Shown here piece by piece: positions 11,274 to 19,963 of a stretch of DNA of 64,000 nt. The stretch spans positions 1 through 64,000 of the forward strand of contig NZ_JMQI01000016.1 in the NCBI RefSeq assembly GCF_000695625.1, in the 5' to 3' direction. The notes under the pieces are model-generated. The model was not told the DNA's origin, did not search any database, and was given only the letters and a program-made list of their open reading frames with translations. Source of the DNA: Amycolatopsis rifamycinica (lineage in GTDB: Bacteria; Actinomycetota; Actinomycetes; Mycobacteriales; Pseudonocardiaceae). Within the stretch, counting starts at the first letter, position 1, and each line of letters opens with the position of its first letter. A program made the position numbers and the translations under genes.

Positions 11274-11473
11274 ACGCGGCGACCAGAGATTTTCTACGTT
11301 ACCCGATCGAGTTACCGTCGCGGGGCCGCTGTCGCCGCCCGGCCGGCCGGCCCCGCTCCCGGCGGGCGATGTTAAGCGGCACCAGGGAAAAGCGTCACCT
11401 GGCGGCGGCCTGGAAACACCCCGTTGTTCCGGGGGAAACCGACCGGCAATGGTTCGCCGGTGCACTGATCGGC

Positions 11474-12796
11474 ATGAACTTCGAGCTCGACGGCCTGCAC
11501 CGGCCGGTGATCGTGGTCGGCGGCGGCCAGGCGGGACTGTCGATGTCCCACTGCCTGACCGCCGCCGGGGTCGGGCACCTGGTGCTCGAACGCGAGCGCG
11601 CGGGGCACGAATGGCGGACCCGCCGCTGGGACAGTTTCTGCCTGGTCACGCCGAACTGGCAATGCCGGCTGCCCGGGTTCCCCTACGCGGGCGATGATCC
11701 GGACGGGTTCATGGTCCGGGACGAGATCGTCGCCTACCTCGAGGCGTACGCGAAGGAGTCCGGCGTCCCGCTGCACGAGGGCGTCGAGGCGACGCGGCTG
11801 CGGCAGCTGCCCGGCGGCGGGTTCCGGCTCACGACGTCGGCCGGCGAGCTGACCGCCGACCACGTCGTGCTGGCCACCGGCCCCTACCAGGTGCCGCTGA
11901 AGCCGCGGCTGGCCGAGCGGCTGCCCGAGCACGTCGTCCAGCTGCACTCGGCCGAGTACCGCAACCCCGCCCAGCTGCCCGATGGGGACGTCCTCGTCGT
12001 CGGCACCGGGCAGTCCGGCTGCCAGATCGCCGAGGACCTGCACCTGGCCGGGCGCCGCGTGCACCTGGCCGTCGGGTCGGCGCCGCGGGTGGCCCGGCGC
12101 TACCGCGGCCGCGACGTCGTCGCCTGGCTCGACGAGATGGGCTACTACGCCCGGGGGATCGACGAGTTCGCCGACGCGGACGCCGTGCGGTTCCGGGCCA
12201 ACCACTACGTCACCGGCCGCGACGGCGGGCGCGACATCGACCTGCGCGCGTTCGCCGCGCAGGGCATGCGGCTCTACGGCAGGCTGACCGGCGTCCGCGG
12301 CGGGCAGCTCGAATTCGCGGACGACCTGCGTCGCAACCTCGACGCCGCCGACGCCGTGTCCGAAGGCATCAAGGACTCGATCGACGCGTTCATCGCGCAG
12401 CGCGGGATCGCGGCGGCGCGGGAAGCGCGCTACCGGCCGGTGTGGGAACCGCCGGACGGGCCCCGCACCCTCGACGGGGAAGCGCTTTCGGCCGTCGTGT
12501 GGAGCACCGGGTTCGGCCGCGACCACCGCTGGATCGACGTCCCGGTGTTCGACGGCAAGGGCTATCCGACCCACCACCGCGGCGTCACCAGCTGTCCCGG
12601 GCTGTACTTCCTCGGCCTGCCGTGGCAGCACACCTGGGGCTCCGGCCGGTTCTGCGGTGTCGCCGCGGACGCGGAGTACCTGACCCGGCGGATCAGCGAC
12701 GTCGGCCGTGGCGGCGACGTCCGGTGGCTCTCCGGCACGCCGGTGAGCACCTACCCGGCCGACGACGACTGGGTCGCCCCGCGGACGGTGGCCTGA
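11474..12796 (+). CDS. Nit1C flavin-dependent oxidoreductase (MSMEG_0569 family)
   Basis: A 440-residue flavoprotein related to flavin monooxygenases. The FAD-binding glycine motif [10 protein letters not shown] is at residues 14-23. A second Rossmann motif, [15 protein letters not shown] near 175, should bind NAD(P)H. I chose the ATG at 11474 because the conserved protein begins just before the FAD motif; a frame open to 11267 adds an Arg-rich stretch unlike the family. It is the first gene of an eight-gene operon and its stop overlaps the next start. In other bacteria this family is found in Nit1C clusters beside nitrilase, radical SAM and Sll0783-like genes. The substrate is unknown. Upstream GTTAC words might relate to nitrogen control by GlnR, but I cannot place a full GlnR site. 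Confidence 0.88.
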   Translation: MNFELDGLHRPVIVVGGGQAGLSMSHCLTAAGVGHLVLERERAGHEWRTRRWDSFCLVTPNWQCRLPGFPYAGDDPDGFMVRDEIVAYLEAYAKESGVPLHEGVEATRLRQLPGGGFRLTTSAGELTADHVVLATGPYQVPLKPRLAERLPEHVVQLHSAEYRNPAQLPDGDVLVVGTGQSGCQIAEDLHLAGRRVHLAVGSAPRVARRYRGRDVVAWLDEMGYYARGIDEFADADAVRFRANHYVTGRDGGRDIDLRAFAAQGMRLYGRLTGVRGGQLEFADDLRRNLDAADAVSEGIKDSIDAFIAQRGIAAAREARYRPVWEPPDGPRTLDGEALSAVVWSTGFGRDHRWIDVPVFDGKGYPTHHRGVTSCPGLYFLGLPWQHTWGSGRFCGVAADAEYLTRRISDVGRGGDVRWLSGTPVSTYPADDDWVAPRTVA

Positions 12797-13632
12797 TGAA
12801 GTGGACGAACGACGCCCACCGGCACCTGGGCGTGCTGCCAGCGTACCCGTTCTACGGCGGCCCGCCGGTCGCACCGGCCGTCGGGGCCCGCGCGACGATC
12901 GGGGAGCTGCTGTCCGATTTGGACCGCGAAGGCACCGAACGCGCGCTGGTGATCCCGAACTACGGCGTGCCGGACCCGGCGATCGCATTCTCCTTCAACG
13001 AGCTCTGCGTCGAGGCGGCGGCCAAGGACGACCGGATCAGTGCCGCGCTCTGGGTGTCGCCGCGACCCGAAGACGCCGACCGGACCGGAGAAGCCCTGAA
13101 ACTGGCGGGCGAGGACGGCGTACGGGCGCTGAAGCTCAGCTTCCTGCTGGGCGGCCGGGCCTCCGACCCCGCGTGCCGGCCCCAGCTGGACCGGATCTTC
13201 GCCACGGCGCGGGAGCACGACCTCGTCGTGCACGTCCACACCTCGCCCGGCGCGGCCTCGGACATCGACGAGGTCGGCACGCTCGTCGACACCTACGCCG
13301 GCGACGTCAAGCTGCACCTCGTCCACTTCGGCGGCGGGATGAGCGGTCACATCAAGCTCGTCGGCGGCCGCTTCTTCGACTGGATCGCCGCCGGCAAGCA
13401 GGTCTACACCGACCTGTCCTGGGCGATCGGCTTCACGCCCCGCTGGCTCGTCGAGGAGATCTCACGGCGGGGCATCGGCCACGACCGCGTGCTGTTCGCC
13501 TCCGACGAGCCGTGGGGCGATCACGAGGGCGAACTCGCGAAGCTGGCCGCCGCGGCCGGCGACGGCGAGCTCGCCGACCTGGTTTTCCGCGGCACGTTCG
13601 ACGTGCTGTACGGACCGACGAAAGGGAAATAG
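12796..13632 (+). CDS. Amidohydrolase family (TIM-barrel metal hydrolase) protein
   Basis: A 278-residue protein of the amidohydrolase-2 type. Likely metal ligands are the first-strand NDAHRH, the mid-domain VVHVHTSPG and LHLVHFGG, and the late Asp in FASDEPWG. Its start overlaps the previous stop by one base (TGATG). The family includes hydrolases and decarboxylases of small acids. Amidohydrolases are not in every Nit1C cluster, so this gene may give the local pathway an extra step, for instance acting on an amide or acid made from the nitrile. I cannot assign a substrate. Confidence 0.82.
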   Translation: MKWTNDAHRHLGVLPAYPFYGGPPVAPAVGARATIGELLSDLDREGTERALVIPNYGVPDPAIAFSFNELCVEAAAKDDRISAALWVSPRPEDADRTGEALKLAGEDGVRALKLSFLLGGRASDPACRPQLDRIFATAREHDLVVHVHTSPGAASDIDEVGTLVDTYAGDVKLHLVHFGGGMSGHIKLVGGRFFDWIAAGKQVYTDLSWAIGFTPRWLVEEISRRGIGHDRVLFASDEPWGDHEGELAKLAAAAGDGELADLVFRGTFDVLYGPTKGK

Positions 13633-13636
13633 ACCG

Positions 13637-14149
13637 ATGGCAGAGCTGACCGAGACCGAGAAGACCAGCCTCGACGAGATCCCGCACCCGTCGCTGCCGG
13701 AGGGGTCCAGCCTCTACGGCGGGACCAAGGTCTTCCCGGACTACCAGGCCGAACCCGGCCAGAGCTACTTCACGCTCGTGCACGGCATCGCGCACGAGTC
13801 GTCGGTGAGCTTCGTCGCGATCCTGCAGGCCACCCGCGCGCTGCGGAAGGGCTTCGAGGCCGCGATCTACTTCTACGGCCCGGGTTCGCTGAACTGCCTG
13901 GCCACCCGCGGCTTCCCGACCACCGGCAACGCCGCCTTCCCGGGCGAGATGAACATCAACGACCAGCTCAAGACGTTCATCGGCGAGGGCGGCAAGGTCT
14001 ACTGCTGCCGCTTCGGCCTCTCGCTGCACGGCGCGCGCGAGGAGGACCTCATCGAGGGCGTCATCCCGGCGCACCCCCTGGACGTGCAGGACGCGCTGAT
14101 CCACTACGCGCGCAAGGGCGCGATCATCAACTCCACCTACATGTTCTAG
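13637..14149 (+). CDS. MSMEG_0572/Sll0783 family nitrogen-starvation response protein
   Basis: A 170-residue protein of the small family that defines Nit1C clusters and is induced by nitrogen limitation in cyanobacteria. The sequence has no signal peptide. It resembles DsrE-like folds in its regular alpha/beta pattern (FTLVHGIAHESSVSFVAILQATRAL), and it keeps a Cys-Cys pair in GGKVYCCRFGLSLHG near residue 119 and a lone Cys in GSLNCLATRG near 87. It lies 4 bp after the amidohydrolase gene. Its biochemical role is not established. Confidence 0.92.
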   Translation: MAELTETEKTSLDEIPHPSLPEGSSLYGGTKVFPDYQAEPGQSYFTLVHGIAHESSVSFVAILQATRALRKGFEAAIYFYGPGSLNCLATRGFPTTGNAAFPGEMNINDQLKTFIGEGGKVYCCRFGLSLHGAREEDLIEGVIPAHPLDVQDALIHYARKGAIINSTYMF

Positions 14150-14158
14150 GAGCGGTCC

Positions 14159-15229
14159 GTGCGCGTTGGCATCGAAGAAGATCTGGACACCCGCGCCGAC
14201 ATCGCCGTCCGCGGGGTGCGGGTGGAGGCACCCGTCCAGCGCAGCAAGGGCGCCGGGCCGAGCGACGACGGCCACCTGGTCGTCGACGGTGCCAACGCCA
14301 CGCTGCCGCTGAACCCCGACAGCCCGTACGAGGTCCGCGACGGCCGGATCCGCCGCGGAACGGCCGACCTCGGCCTGAGCGTGACGCCGGTGGCGCGGCC
14401 GAAGTTCTACGAGCTGTCCACTGCGGACGGCGTGCCGTACCGGAAGATCGCGCTGCTGCACGGCAAGGACGTCCTCGCGACGACCGTCGTGCAGACGTGC
14501 GTCCGGTACGCCGAGGAGCAGCGCTGCCGGTTCTGCACCATCGAGGAGTCGCTGCGGGCCGGGGCCACCGTGGCCGCCAAGACGCCGCAGCAGCTCGCGG
14601 AGGTCGCCGAGGCGGCGGTGCGCCTCGACGGCGTCCGGCAGATGGTGCTGACGACCGGGACGACCGCCGGGCCGGATCGCGGGGCCCGGCACCTCGTCCG
14701 GTGCGTCCGGGCGGTGCTCGACGCCGTGCCGGGCCTGCCGGTCCAGGTGCAGATCGAGCCGCCGGGCGACCTCGGCGTGCTCACCGAACTGCGCGAAGCC
14801 GGGGCGACCTCGATCGGCATCCACGTCGAGTCCCTCGACGACGCCGTCCGGCGGCGCTGGATGCCGGGCAAGTCGACCGTGCCGCTGGCGGAGTACGAAG
14901 CCGCGTGGGCGGAGGCGGTCCGGGTGTTCGGCCGCAACCGCGTCTCGACGTACCTGCTGATCGGCCTCGGCGAGGACCCGGACGACCTCGTCGCGGGCGC
15001 CGGGCGGCTGATCGGCGCGGGGGTGTACCCGTTCGTCGTCCCGATGCGGCCGATGCTCGGCACCCTGGCCCGCCGCGACGGCGCCACCGCGCCTTCGCCG
15101 TCGCTGGTCGCCGACGTCACGCGCCGGGTCGCGGCGCTGCTGCGGGCGGCCGGGATGACCGGCGCCGACCAGGGCGCGGGCTGTGCCGCCTGCGGGGCCT
15201 GCGGGCTGCTCAGCGCGGCGGGAGGCTGA
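14159..15229 (+). CDS. Nit1C radical SAM protein (MSMEG_0568 family)
   Basis: A 356-residue radical SAM enzyme starting at GTG with GGAG six nt upstream. The presumed [4Fe-4S] cysteines are Cys114, Cys123 and Cys126 (CVRYAEEQRCRFC), a CX8CX2C spacing instead of the classical CX3CX2C. The end of the protein is again Cys-rich (GCAACGACG), which could hold a second cluster. The rest follows a radical SAM barrel, with VQIEPPGDLGVLTELREAG and IGIHVESLDDAVRRRW as core strands. It is part of the Nit1C operon; the reaction is unknown. Confidence 0.9.
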   Translation: MRVGIEEDLDTRADIAVRGVRVEAPVQRSKGAGPSDDGHLVVDGANATLPLNPDSPYEVRDGRIRRGTADLGLSVTPVARPKFYELSTADGVPYRKIALLHGKDVLATTVVQTCVRYAEEQRCRFCTIEESLRAGATVAAKTPQQLAEVAEAAVRLDGVRQMVLTTGTTAGPDRGARHLVRCVRAVLDAVPGLPVQVQIEPPGDLGVLTELREAGATSIGIHVESLDDAVRRRWMPGKSTVPLAEYEAAWAEAVRVFGRNRVSTYLLIGLGEDPDDLVAGAGRLIGAGVYPFVVPMRPMLGTLARRDGATAPSPSLVADVTRRVAALLRAAGMTGADQGAGCAACGACGLLSAAGG

Positions 15230-15230
15230 C

Positions 15231-16601
15231 GTGGACCACGACATCCTCGCGCTGCTCGGTGACGTCCGCAGCGTCGCCGCCCGCCCGGCGGTCCACATCT
15301 CCCAGGCCGACCACGGTGGACTGACGGCCTACCGCGCGTTGCGGCACGACGCGTTCGTGGCGCGGCAGGGCCTGTTCGCCGGGCACGACCTCGACGACCA
15401 CGACACCGATCCGCGCACGATCGTGCTGGTCGCGCGGGACGCCGCCGGAGCCGTGCTCGGCGGGGTGCGGCTCGGCCCGGCCACCGACGGGCCCGACCTC
15501 GGGTGGTGGCGGGGCGGGCGCCTGGTCGTCGCGCCCGGCTCGCCACCCGGGATCGGCTCGGCCCTGGTCCGGGCGGCCTGCGCGCGGGCCGAGGCCGACG
15601 GCGCGCTGCGGTTCGAAGCGACCGTGCAGACCCGCACCGAGCCGCTGTTCACCCGGCTCGGCTGGCAGCGCGTGCGGCCGGTGACCGTCGCCGGGCACGA
15701 GCACGTGCTGATGCGGTGGCCGATCGGCCGGATCGCCGCGCTGGCCCGCTCGACCAAGGCCGCGCTCGGCCCGCTGCTGCGCGGGCTGACCGGCGTGCCC
15801 GGTTTCGTCGGCGACGACGGCGTCCCGCTGCCCGGCACCGACGTCGTCGCCGCCTGCGACGCGATCATCCCGGCCATGGTCGAGCGCGATCCGGAATGGG
15901 CGGGCTGGTGCTCGGTGCTGGTCAACCTCAACGACCTGGCCGCCATGGGCGCCACGCCGACCGGCCTGCTCGACGCGCTCGGCGCCCGTGACGCGTCCTT
16001 CGCCGCCCGTGTCCTCAGTGGACTGCGGAAGGCGAGCGAGGCGTACGGCGTGCCGGTGCTCGGCGGGCACACGCAGTTCGGCGTCCCGGCTTCCCTGTCG
16101 GTCACCGCGCTGGGCCGGACCACCGACCCGATCCCCGGCGGTGGCGGGAAACCCGGGCAGCGCGTCTGGCTCACCGCCGACCTCGGCGGCGGCTGGCGGC
16201 CCGGCTACACCGGGCGGCAATGGGACTCGACGAGCTTCCGCCGCACGCCCGAGCTGCGCGAGCTGCTCGGCTCGGTGGCGAAGGCGCGACCGGCCGCGGC
16301 CAAGGACGTCTCGATGGCCGGGATCGCCGGCACGCTCGGCATGCTCGCCGAGGCGTCCGGCTGCGGTGCGGTGCTCGACGTCGAGCGCGTGCCGCGCCCG
16401 CGTGGCGCGTCCACCGGGGACTGGCTGACCTGCTTCCCGGGCTTCGCGATGCTGACCGCCGGCGCCCCGGCACCCGCCGGGCCGTCGGTCACCGCGGCCT
16501 GCGGCGAACTGGTCGCGGGCACCGGCGTCGCGCTGCGCTGGCCCGACGGCGAACTGACGACCGCCATCGACGGCGGCGTCACCGGATTGGGGAACTCATG
16601 A
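15231..16601 (+). CDS. Fused GNAT N-acetyltransferase and AIR-synthase-like protein (MSMEG_0567/Sll0786-Sll0787 type)
   Basis: A 456-residue fusion. Residues 1-175 are a GNAT acetyltransferase with an acetyl-CoA loop in GSPPGIGSALVRAACARAE. Residues 180-456 resemble the PurM/AIR-synthase ATP-binding fold (VLVNLNDLAAMGATPTGLLDAL, then a long C-terminal half). In cyanobacteria the two halves are separate genes, sll0786 and sll0787; in mycobacteria they occur joined as here. The GTG start at 15231 has GGAGG 5 nt upstream. The stop overlaps the nitrilase start (ATGA). The pairing suggests an acylated or phosphorylated intermediate in nitrile metabolism. Confidence 0.88.
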   Translation: MDHDILALLGDVRSVAARPAVHISQADHGGLTAYRALRHDAFVARQGLFAGHDLDDHDTDPRTIVLVARDAAGAVLGGVRLGPATDGPDLGWWRGGRLVVAPGSPPGIGSALVRAACARAEADGALRFEATVQTRTEPLFTRLGWQRVRPVTVAGHEHVLMRWPIGRIAALARSTKAALGPLLRGLTGVPGFVGDDGVPLPGTDVVAACDAIIPAMVERDPEWAGWCSVLVNLNDLAAMGATPTGLLDALGARDASFAARVLSGLRKASEAYGVPVLGGHTQFGVPASLSVTALGRTTDPIPGGGGKPGQRVWLTADLGGGWRPGYTGRQWDSTSFRRTPELRELLGSVAKARPAAAKDVSMAGIAGTLGMLAEASGCGAVLDVERVPRPRGASTGDWLTCFPGFAMLTAGAPAPAGPSVTAACGELVAGTGVALRWPDGELTTAIDGGVTGLGNS

Positions 16602-17428
16602 CGACACTGAGGATGGCCGCGGTCGCCGCGCCGTTCGACCGCGACCTCGAAGCCGACTTCGCCCGCATCGAGAAGCTGATCGGCGAGGCGAAGGCCGAAG
16701 GCGTCCGGCTGCTGGCCCTGCCGGAGGCGGCGCTCGGCGGCTACCTGGCCAACCTCGACGGGGGCGCCGAAGGCCCGCCCGCGCTGGCCGCCGGCGGCCC
16801 GGAACTCAAGCGGCTGGCCGCGCTGGCCGGCGACCTGGTGGTCACGGCCGGGTACTGCGAACTCGCCGACGGCCGCCGCTACAACTCCGCGGTGTGCGTC
16901 AGCGGCGACGGCGTCCTCGGCCGGCACCGCAAGGTCCACCAGCCCCTGGCCGAGAACGCCAGCTACGGCGCGGGGCGGGAGTTCGCCGCCTTCGACACGC
17001 CGGTCGGCCGGCTGGGCATGCTGATCTGCTACGACAAGGCGTTCCCCGAGTCGGCGCGGGCGCTGGCCCTCGACGGCGCCGAGATCGTCGTCTGCATGTC
17101 CGCCTGGCCCGGCAGCCGGACCAACCCGGCCGCCGACCTCGCCGAAGACCGCTGGAAACGCCGGTTCGACCTGTTCGACCGGGCCCGCGCGCTGGAGAAC
17201 CAGATCGTCTGGCTCTCGGCCAACCAGTCCGGCGCCTTCGGCGACCTCCGGTTCGTCGCGAGCGCCAAGGTCGTCGACCCGGGCGGCGAAATCCTCGCCG
17301 ACACCGGCGTCGCCGAAGGCATGGCCATCGCCGAACTCGACGTCCAGGAGGCGCTGGCCACGGCCCGGCGGTCGATGGGGCACCTGGCCGACAGACGGCC
17401 CGACGCCTACCCCGTTAGTGTCCCGTGA
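16598..17428 (+). CDS. Nitrilase of the Nit1C cluster
   Basis: A 276-residue carbon-nitrogen hydrolase that should convert a nitrile to the acid and ammonia. The catalytic triad is intact: Glu43 in LALPEAALGGY, Lys112 in GRHRKVHQP, and the nucleophile Cys144 in GMLICYDKAFPES. Length and motifs match the Nit6803-type nitrilase that gives the cluster its name. It overlaps the preceding gene by 4 bp and is followed with no gap by a close paralog that lacks the nucleophile. The natural substrate of Nit1C nitrilases is not certain; growth on cyanide has been correlated with this cluster. Confidence 0.93.
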   Translation: MTTLRMAAVAAPFDRDLEADFARIEKLIGEAKAEGVRLLALPEAALGGYLANLDGGAEGPPALAAGGPELKRLAALAGDLVVTAGYCELADGRRYNSAVCVSGDGVLGRHRKVHQPLAENASYGAGREFAAFDTPVGRLGMLICYDKAFPESARALALDGAEIVVCMSAWPGSRTNPAADLAEDRWKRRFDLFDRARALENQIVWLSANQSGAFGDLRFVASAKVVDPGGEILADTGVAEGMAIAELDVQEALATARRSMGHLADRRPDAYPVSVP

Positions 17429-18259
17429 ATGGGGCAGACCCGGATCGCCGCCGTGGCCGCGCACTTCGGCCGCGACCTCGGCTTCGACCTCCAGCGCATC
17501 GCGACGCTGATCGACCACGCGCGCTCGGCCGGCGCCGCGCTGCTGGTGCTGCCGGACGCGGCCCTCGGTGGCTACCTCGCCGACCTGCGCCACCCGGACC
17601 CGGACGCGCTGCCGCCGGCGCTCGACCCGGACTGCGCGGAGCTGAAGACCATCGCCTCGCTGGCCGCGGAGATGGTCGTCTGCGTGGGCTACTGCGAGGC
17701 CGACGGGCCGCGGCGCTACAACTCCGCGGTGTGCGTCACCGGCGACGGCGTGCTCGGCCGGCACCGCAAGGTCCACCAGCCGCCGGGGGAGAGCGTCGCC
17801 TACGCGGCGGGTGACCGCTTCGCCGCGTTCGACACGCCGGTCGGGCGGCTGGGCATGCTGATCGACTACGACAAGACCTTCCCCGAGTCGGCCCGCTCGC
17901 TGGCGGTCGACGGCGCCGACATCGTCGCCTGCCTGAGCGCGTGGCCGACCAGCATCACCAACCGCGCGCCGCGGATGGCGCAGGACCGCCAGTCCCGCCT
18001 GTTCGACCTCTACGACCAGGCGCGGGCGGCGGAGAACCAGGTCGTGCTCGTCTCCTCCAACCAGACCGGCGCGATGGGCGGGATGCGGTTCCTCGGCCAG
18101 GCCAAGGTCGTCGGGCCCGGCGGCGAGGTCCTCGCCCGGACCTGGTCGAAGGCCGGCATCGCGGTCGCCGAGCTCGACGTCGGGCAGGAGATCGCCAACG
18201 CCCGGCGCGTGCTGCACCACCTGGGGGAACGGAAACCCGAGGTCTACCGGGAGGCTTGA
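17429..18259 (+). CDS. Nitrilase paralog lacking the catalytic cysteine (pseudoenzyme)
   Basis: This 276-residue protein is a clear duplicate of the preceding nitrilase, with near-identical blocks such as RRYNSAVCV, DGVLGRHRKVHQP and FAAFDTPVGRLGML. Two of three catalytic residues are replaced: the Glu is Asp43 (LPDAALGGYL) and the nucleophile Cys is Asp146 (GMLIDYDKTFPES); Lys114 remains. It cannot use the known thiol mechanism. The frame is open, the length is kept, and it sits exactly adjacent to the active copy (TGA then ATG), so it is not a decaying pseudogene. Nitrilases form spiral homo-oligomers, so a structural or regulatory partner subunit is the simplest inference. Confidence 0.9.
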   Translation: MGQTRIAAVAAHFGRDLGFDLQRIATLIDHARSAGAALLVLPDAALGGYLADLRHPDPDALPPALDPDCAELKTIASLAAEMVVCVGYCEADGPRRYNSAVCVTGDGVLGRHRKVHQPPGESVAYAAGDRFAAFDTPVGRLGMLIDYDKTFPESARSLAVDGADIVACLSAWPTSITNRAPRMAQDRQSRLFDLYDQARAAENQVVLVSSNQTGAMGGMRFLGQAKVVGPGGEVLARTWSKAGIAVAELDVGQEIANARRVLHHLGERKPEVYREA

Positions 18260-19341
18260 TGCGCATCGCCCTGCTGAGCTACTCGACGAAACCCCGCGGC
18301 GGGGTCGTGCACACGCTGGCGCTCGCGGAAGCCCTGGCGGAGCTCGGCGAGGACGTCACCGTGTGGACGCTCGGGCGCGGCGGCGACGCGGGGTTCTTCC
18401 GGCCGGTCGACCCGCGGGTCCGGCTGGCGATCGTCCCCTTCCCCGACGTCCCGGACGAGACCGTCGGCGAGCGGATCCTCCGGTCGATCGCCGTGCTGCG
18501 AGCGGCGTTCACCCCGGCGGCCTACGACGTCGTGCACGCGCAGGACTGCATCAGCGCGAACGCCGTCGACCGGTGTGTCCGGACGATCCACCACCTGGAC
18601 ACGTTCACGACGCCGGAGCTGGCGGCCTGCCACGAGCGGGCGATCGTCCGGCCGTACGCGCACGTCTGCGTTTCGGCCTCGGTGGCGGCGGAGGTCCGAG
18701 CCGGCTGGGGCATCGAGGCGGCGGTGATCCCCAACGGCGTGGACTACGCCCGCTTCGCCACGGCTCGCCGCTCATCCGCGCGGGGCCGGTACGTGCTCGC
18801 CGTCGGCGGAATCGAGCCGCGGAAAGGAACGCTGGACCTGCTGGAGGCGTACGCGCTGCTGGCCGAGCCGGACCTCCGCCTGATCATCGCCGGCGGCGAG
18901 ACGCTCTTCGACTACCGCGACTACCGGACGCGCTGGGAGAAACGCGCCGCCGAGCTGGGCGTCTCGCCGGTGGTGCTGGGCCCGGTCGCGCACGACGAGC
19001 TGCCGTCCCTGGTGGCGTCGGCGGCGGTGTTCGCCTTCCCGTCCACCAAGGAGGGCTTCGGGCTGGCCGCGATGGAGGCCCTCGCCGCCGGCGTGCCGGT
19101 GGTGACCCGGGACCTGCCGGTGCTGCGGGAGGTCTTCGGCGAAGCCGCGCGGTTCGCCGACGACCCGCCCGGCTTCGCCCGTGAGCTGCGGGCCGCGCTC
19201 GAGGGCGCCGACCCGGCGCCGGGGCGCGCCCTGGCCCGGCGGTACCCGTGGGCCGCGGCCGCCGAGGCGCACCGGCGGTTCTACCGAGGCTTGCGCGGAA
19301 CCTCCGGCGGGCCGACGGCCCGGCCGCACCCGGCTGCGTGA
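18259..19341 (+). CDS. Nit1C GT4-type glycosyltransferase (MSMEG_0565 family)
   Basis: A 360-residue GT-B glycosyltransferase. The N-terminal domain starts MRIALLSYSTKPRGGVVHTLALAEAL; the C-terminal domain carries the donor-binding motif FAFPSTKEGFGLAAMEALAAGVPVV (EX7E-type, around residues 257-281). Its ATG overlaps the preceding stop and it ends the operon. A glycosyltransferase is a constant Nit1C member, implying that a glycoside takes part in the pathway or protects an intermediate. Donor and acceptor are unknown. No membrane segment is seen. Confidence 0.9.
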   Translation: MRIALLSYSTKPRGGVVHTLALAEALAELGEDVTVWTLGRGGDAGFFRPVDPRVRLAIVPFPDVPDETVGERILRSIAVLRAAFTPAAYDVVHAQDCISANAVDRCVRTIHHLDTFTTPELAACHERAIVRPYAHVCVSASVAAEVRAGWGIEAAVIPNGVDYARFATARRSSARGRYVLAVGGIEPRKGTLDLLEAYALLAEPDLRLIIAGGETLFDYRDYRTRWEKRAAELGVSPVVLGPVAHDELPSLVASAAVFAFPSTKEGFGLAAMEALAAGVPVVTRDLPVLREVFGEAARFADDPPGFARELRAALEGADPAPGRALARRYPWAAAAEAHRRFYRGLRGTSGGPTARPHPAA

Positions 19342-19377
19342 GGTCCGGTCCCGGACTGCCGCCCGGGGGGGTCCCGA

Positions 19378-19893
19378 TCAGCTCGGCTCGTGCCGGACGC
19401 GGCCCGGCCGGGCCGTCTTGCCGCGCGAGAGCGAGCTGGTGGCCTGCAGGTCGGCTCCGTCGTCGACGCCGACGCCGAGGCGTTCGACCAGCTCGCCGCC
19501 CAGCCACCCGGTCACCCCGGCGAGCGCGACCCCGGCGAAGCCGAAGATCAGCGCCCAAGCACCGGGAACCCAGTCGCCGGCGTTCGCGCGCAGCAGCCAG
19601 CTGACCGCGAACAGCACCAGCAGCAGGACGTTGCCCGCACCGTGGATCAGGCCGACCCGCTTGGCGCGGGTGCCGGCCGGAATGGCGAACCAGTCGATCC
19701 ACCCGGGCACCGCGGCCACCACCCCGCCGACGATCCCGGCGGCGATCGCGTAGGCGGCCGCCACCGCGAACCCGGACCCGTCGGTGATCAGGTGCAGGAT
19801 GTCGAACACGACCGCGGTGGCCAGCAGCCCGAACGGGAACACGATCAACATCGGATGGACGGCGTGACCGAACGCCTTGACGCGACTTTCCAC
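19378..19893 (-). CDS. DUF2231-family membrane protein
   Basis: A 171-residue protein with about four membrane segments (HPMLIVFPFGLLATAVVFDIL, a Gly/Ala-rich second helix, GNVLLLVLFAVSWLL and ALIFGFAGVALAGVTGWLGG). The GTG start at 19893 follows GGGAGG at 6-nt spacing; the frame is open further but without a ribosome site. A SigB-like promoter motif lies 34 bp upstream, pointing to stress or osmotic control. DUF2231 proteins have no defined function. It is convergent with the Nit1C glycosyltransferase, 36 bp away. Confidence 0.8.
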   Translation of the reverse strand: MESRVKAFGHAVHPMLIVFPFGLLATAVVFDILHLITDGSGFAVAAAYAIAAGIVGGVVAAVPGWIDWFAIPAGTRAKRVGLIHGAGNVLLLVLFAVSWLLRANAGDWVPGAWALIFGFAGVALAGVTGWLGGELVERLGVGVDDGADLQATSSLSRGKTARPGRVRHEPS

Positions 19894-19926
19894 GATCAAC
19901 CTCCCGGATGCGGTGAAGGTGGGCGA

Positions 19927-19952
19927 ATACCCGATCAGCGATCCGGGCAACC
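19927..19952 (-). promoter_or_regulatory. SigB-type promoter motif for the DUF2231 gene
   Basis: Read on the minus strand: GGTT, 16 bp, GGGTAT. This fits the Streptomyces stress sigma consensus GNNT-N14-16-GGGTAY. It lies 34 bp ahead of the GTG start. Confidence 0.5.
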
Positions 19953-19963
19953 ACTCAACCGGA

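Noticed and set aside
17429-18259. Calling the second nitrilase gene a pseudogene
   Set aside because: The frame is intact, the length equals its neighbour, codon usage is normal and the stop/start junction is exact. Only catalytic residues differ, so it is better described as a maintained pseudoenzyme.
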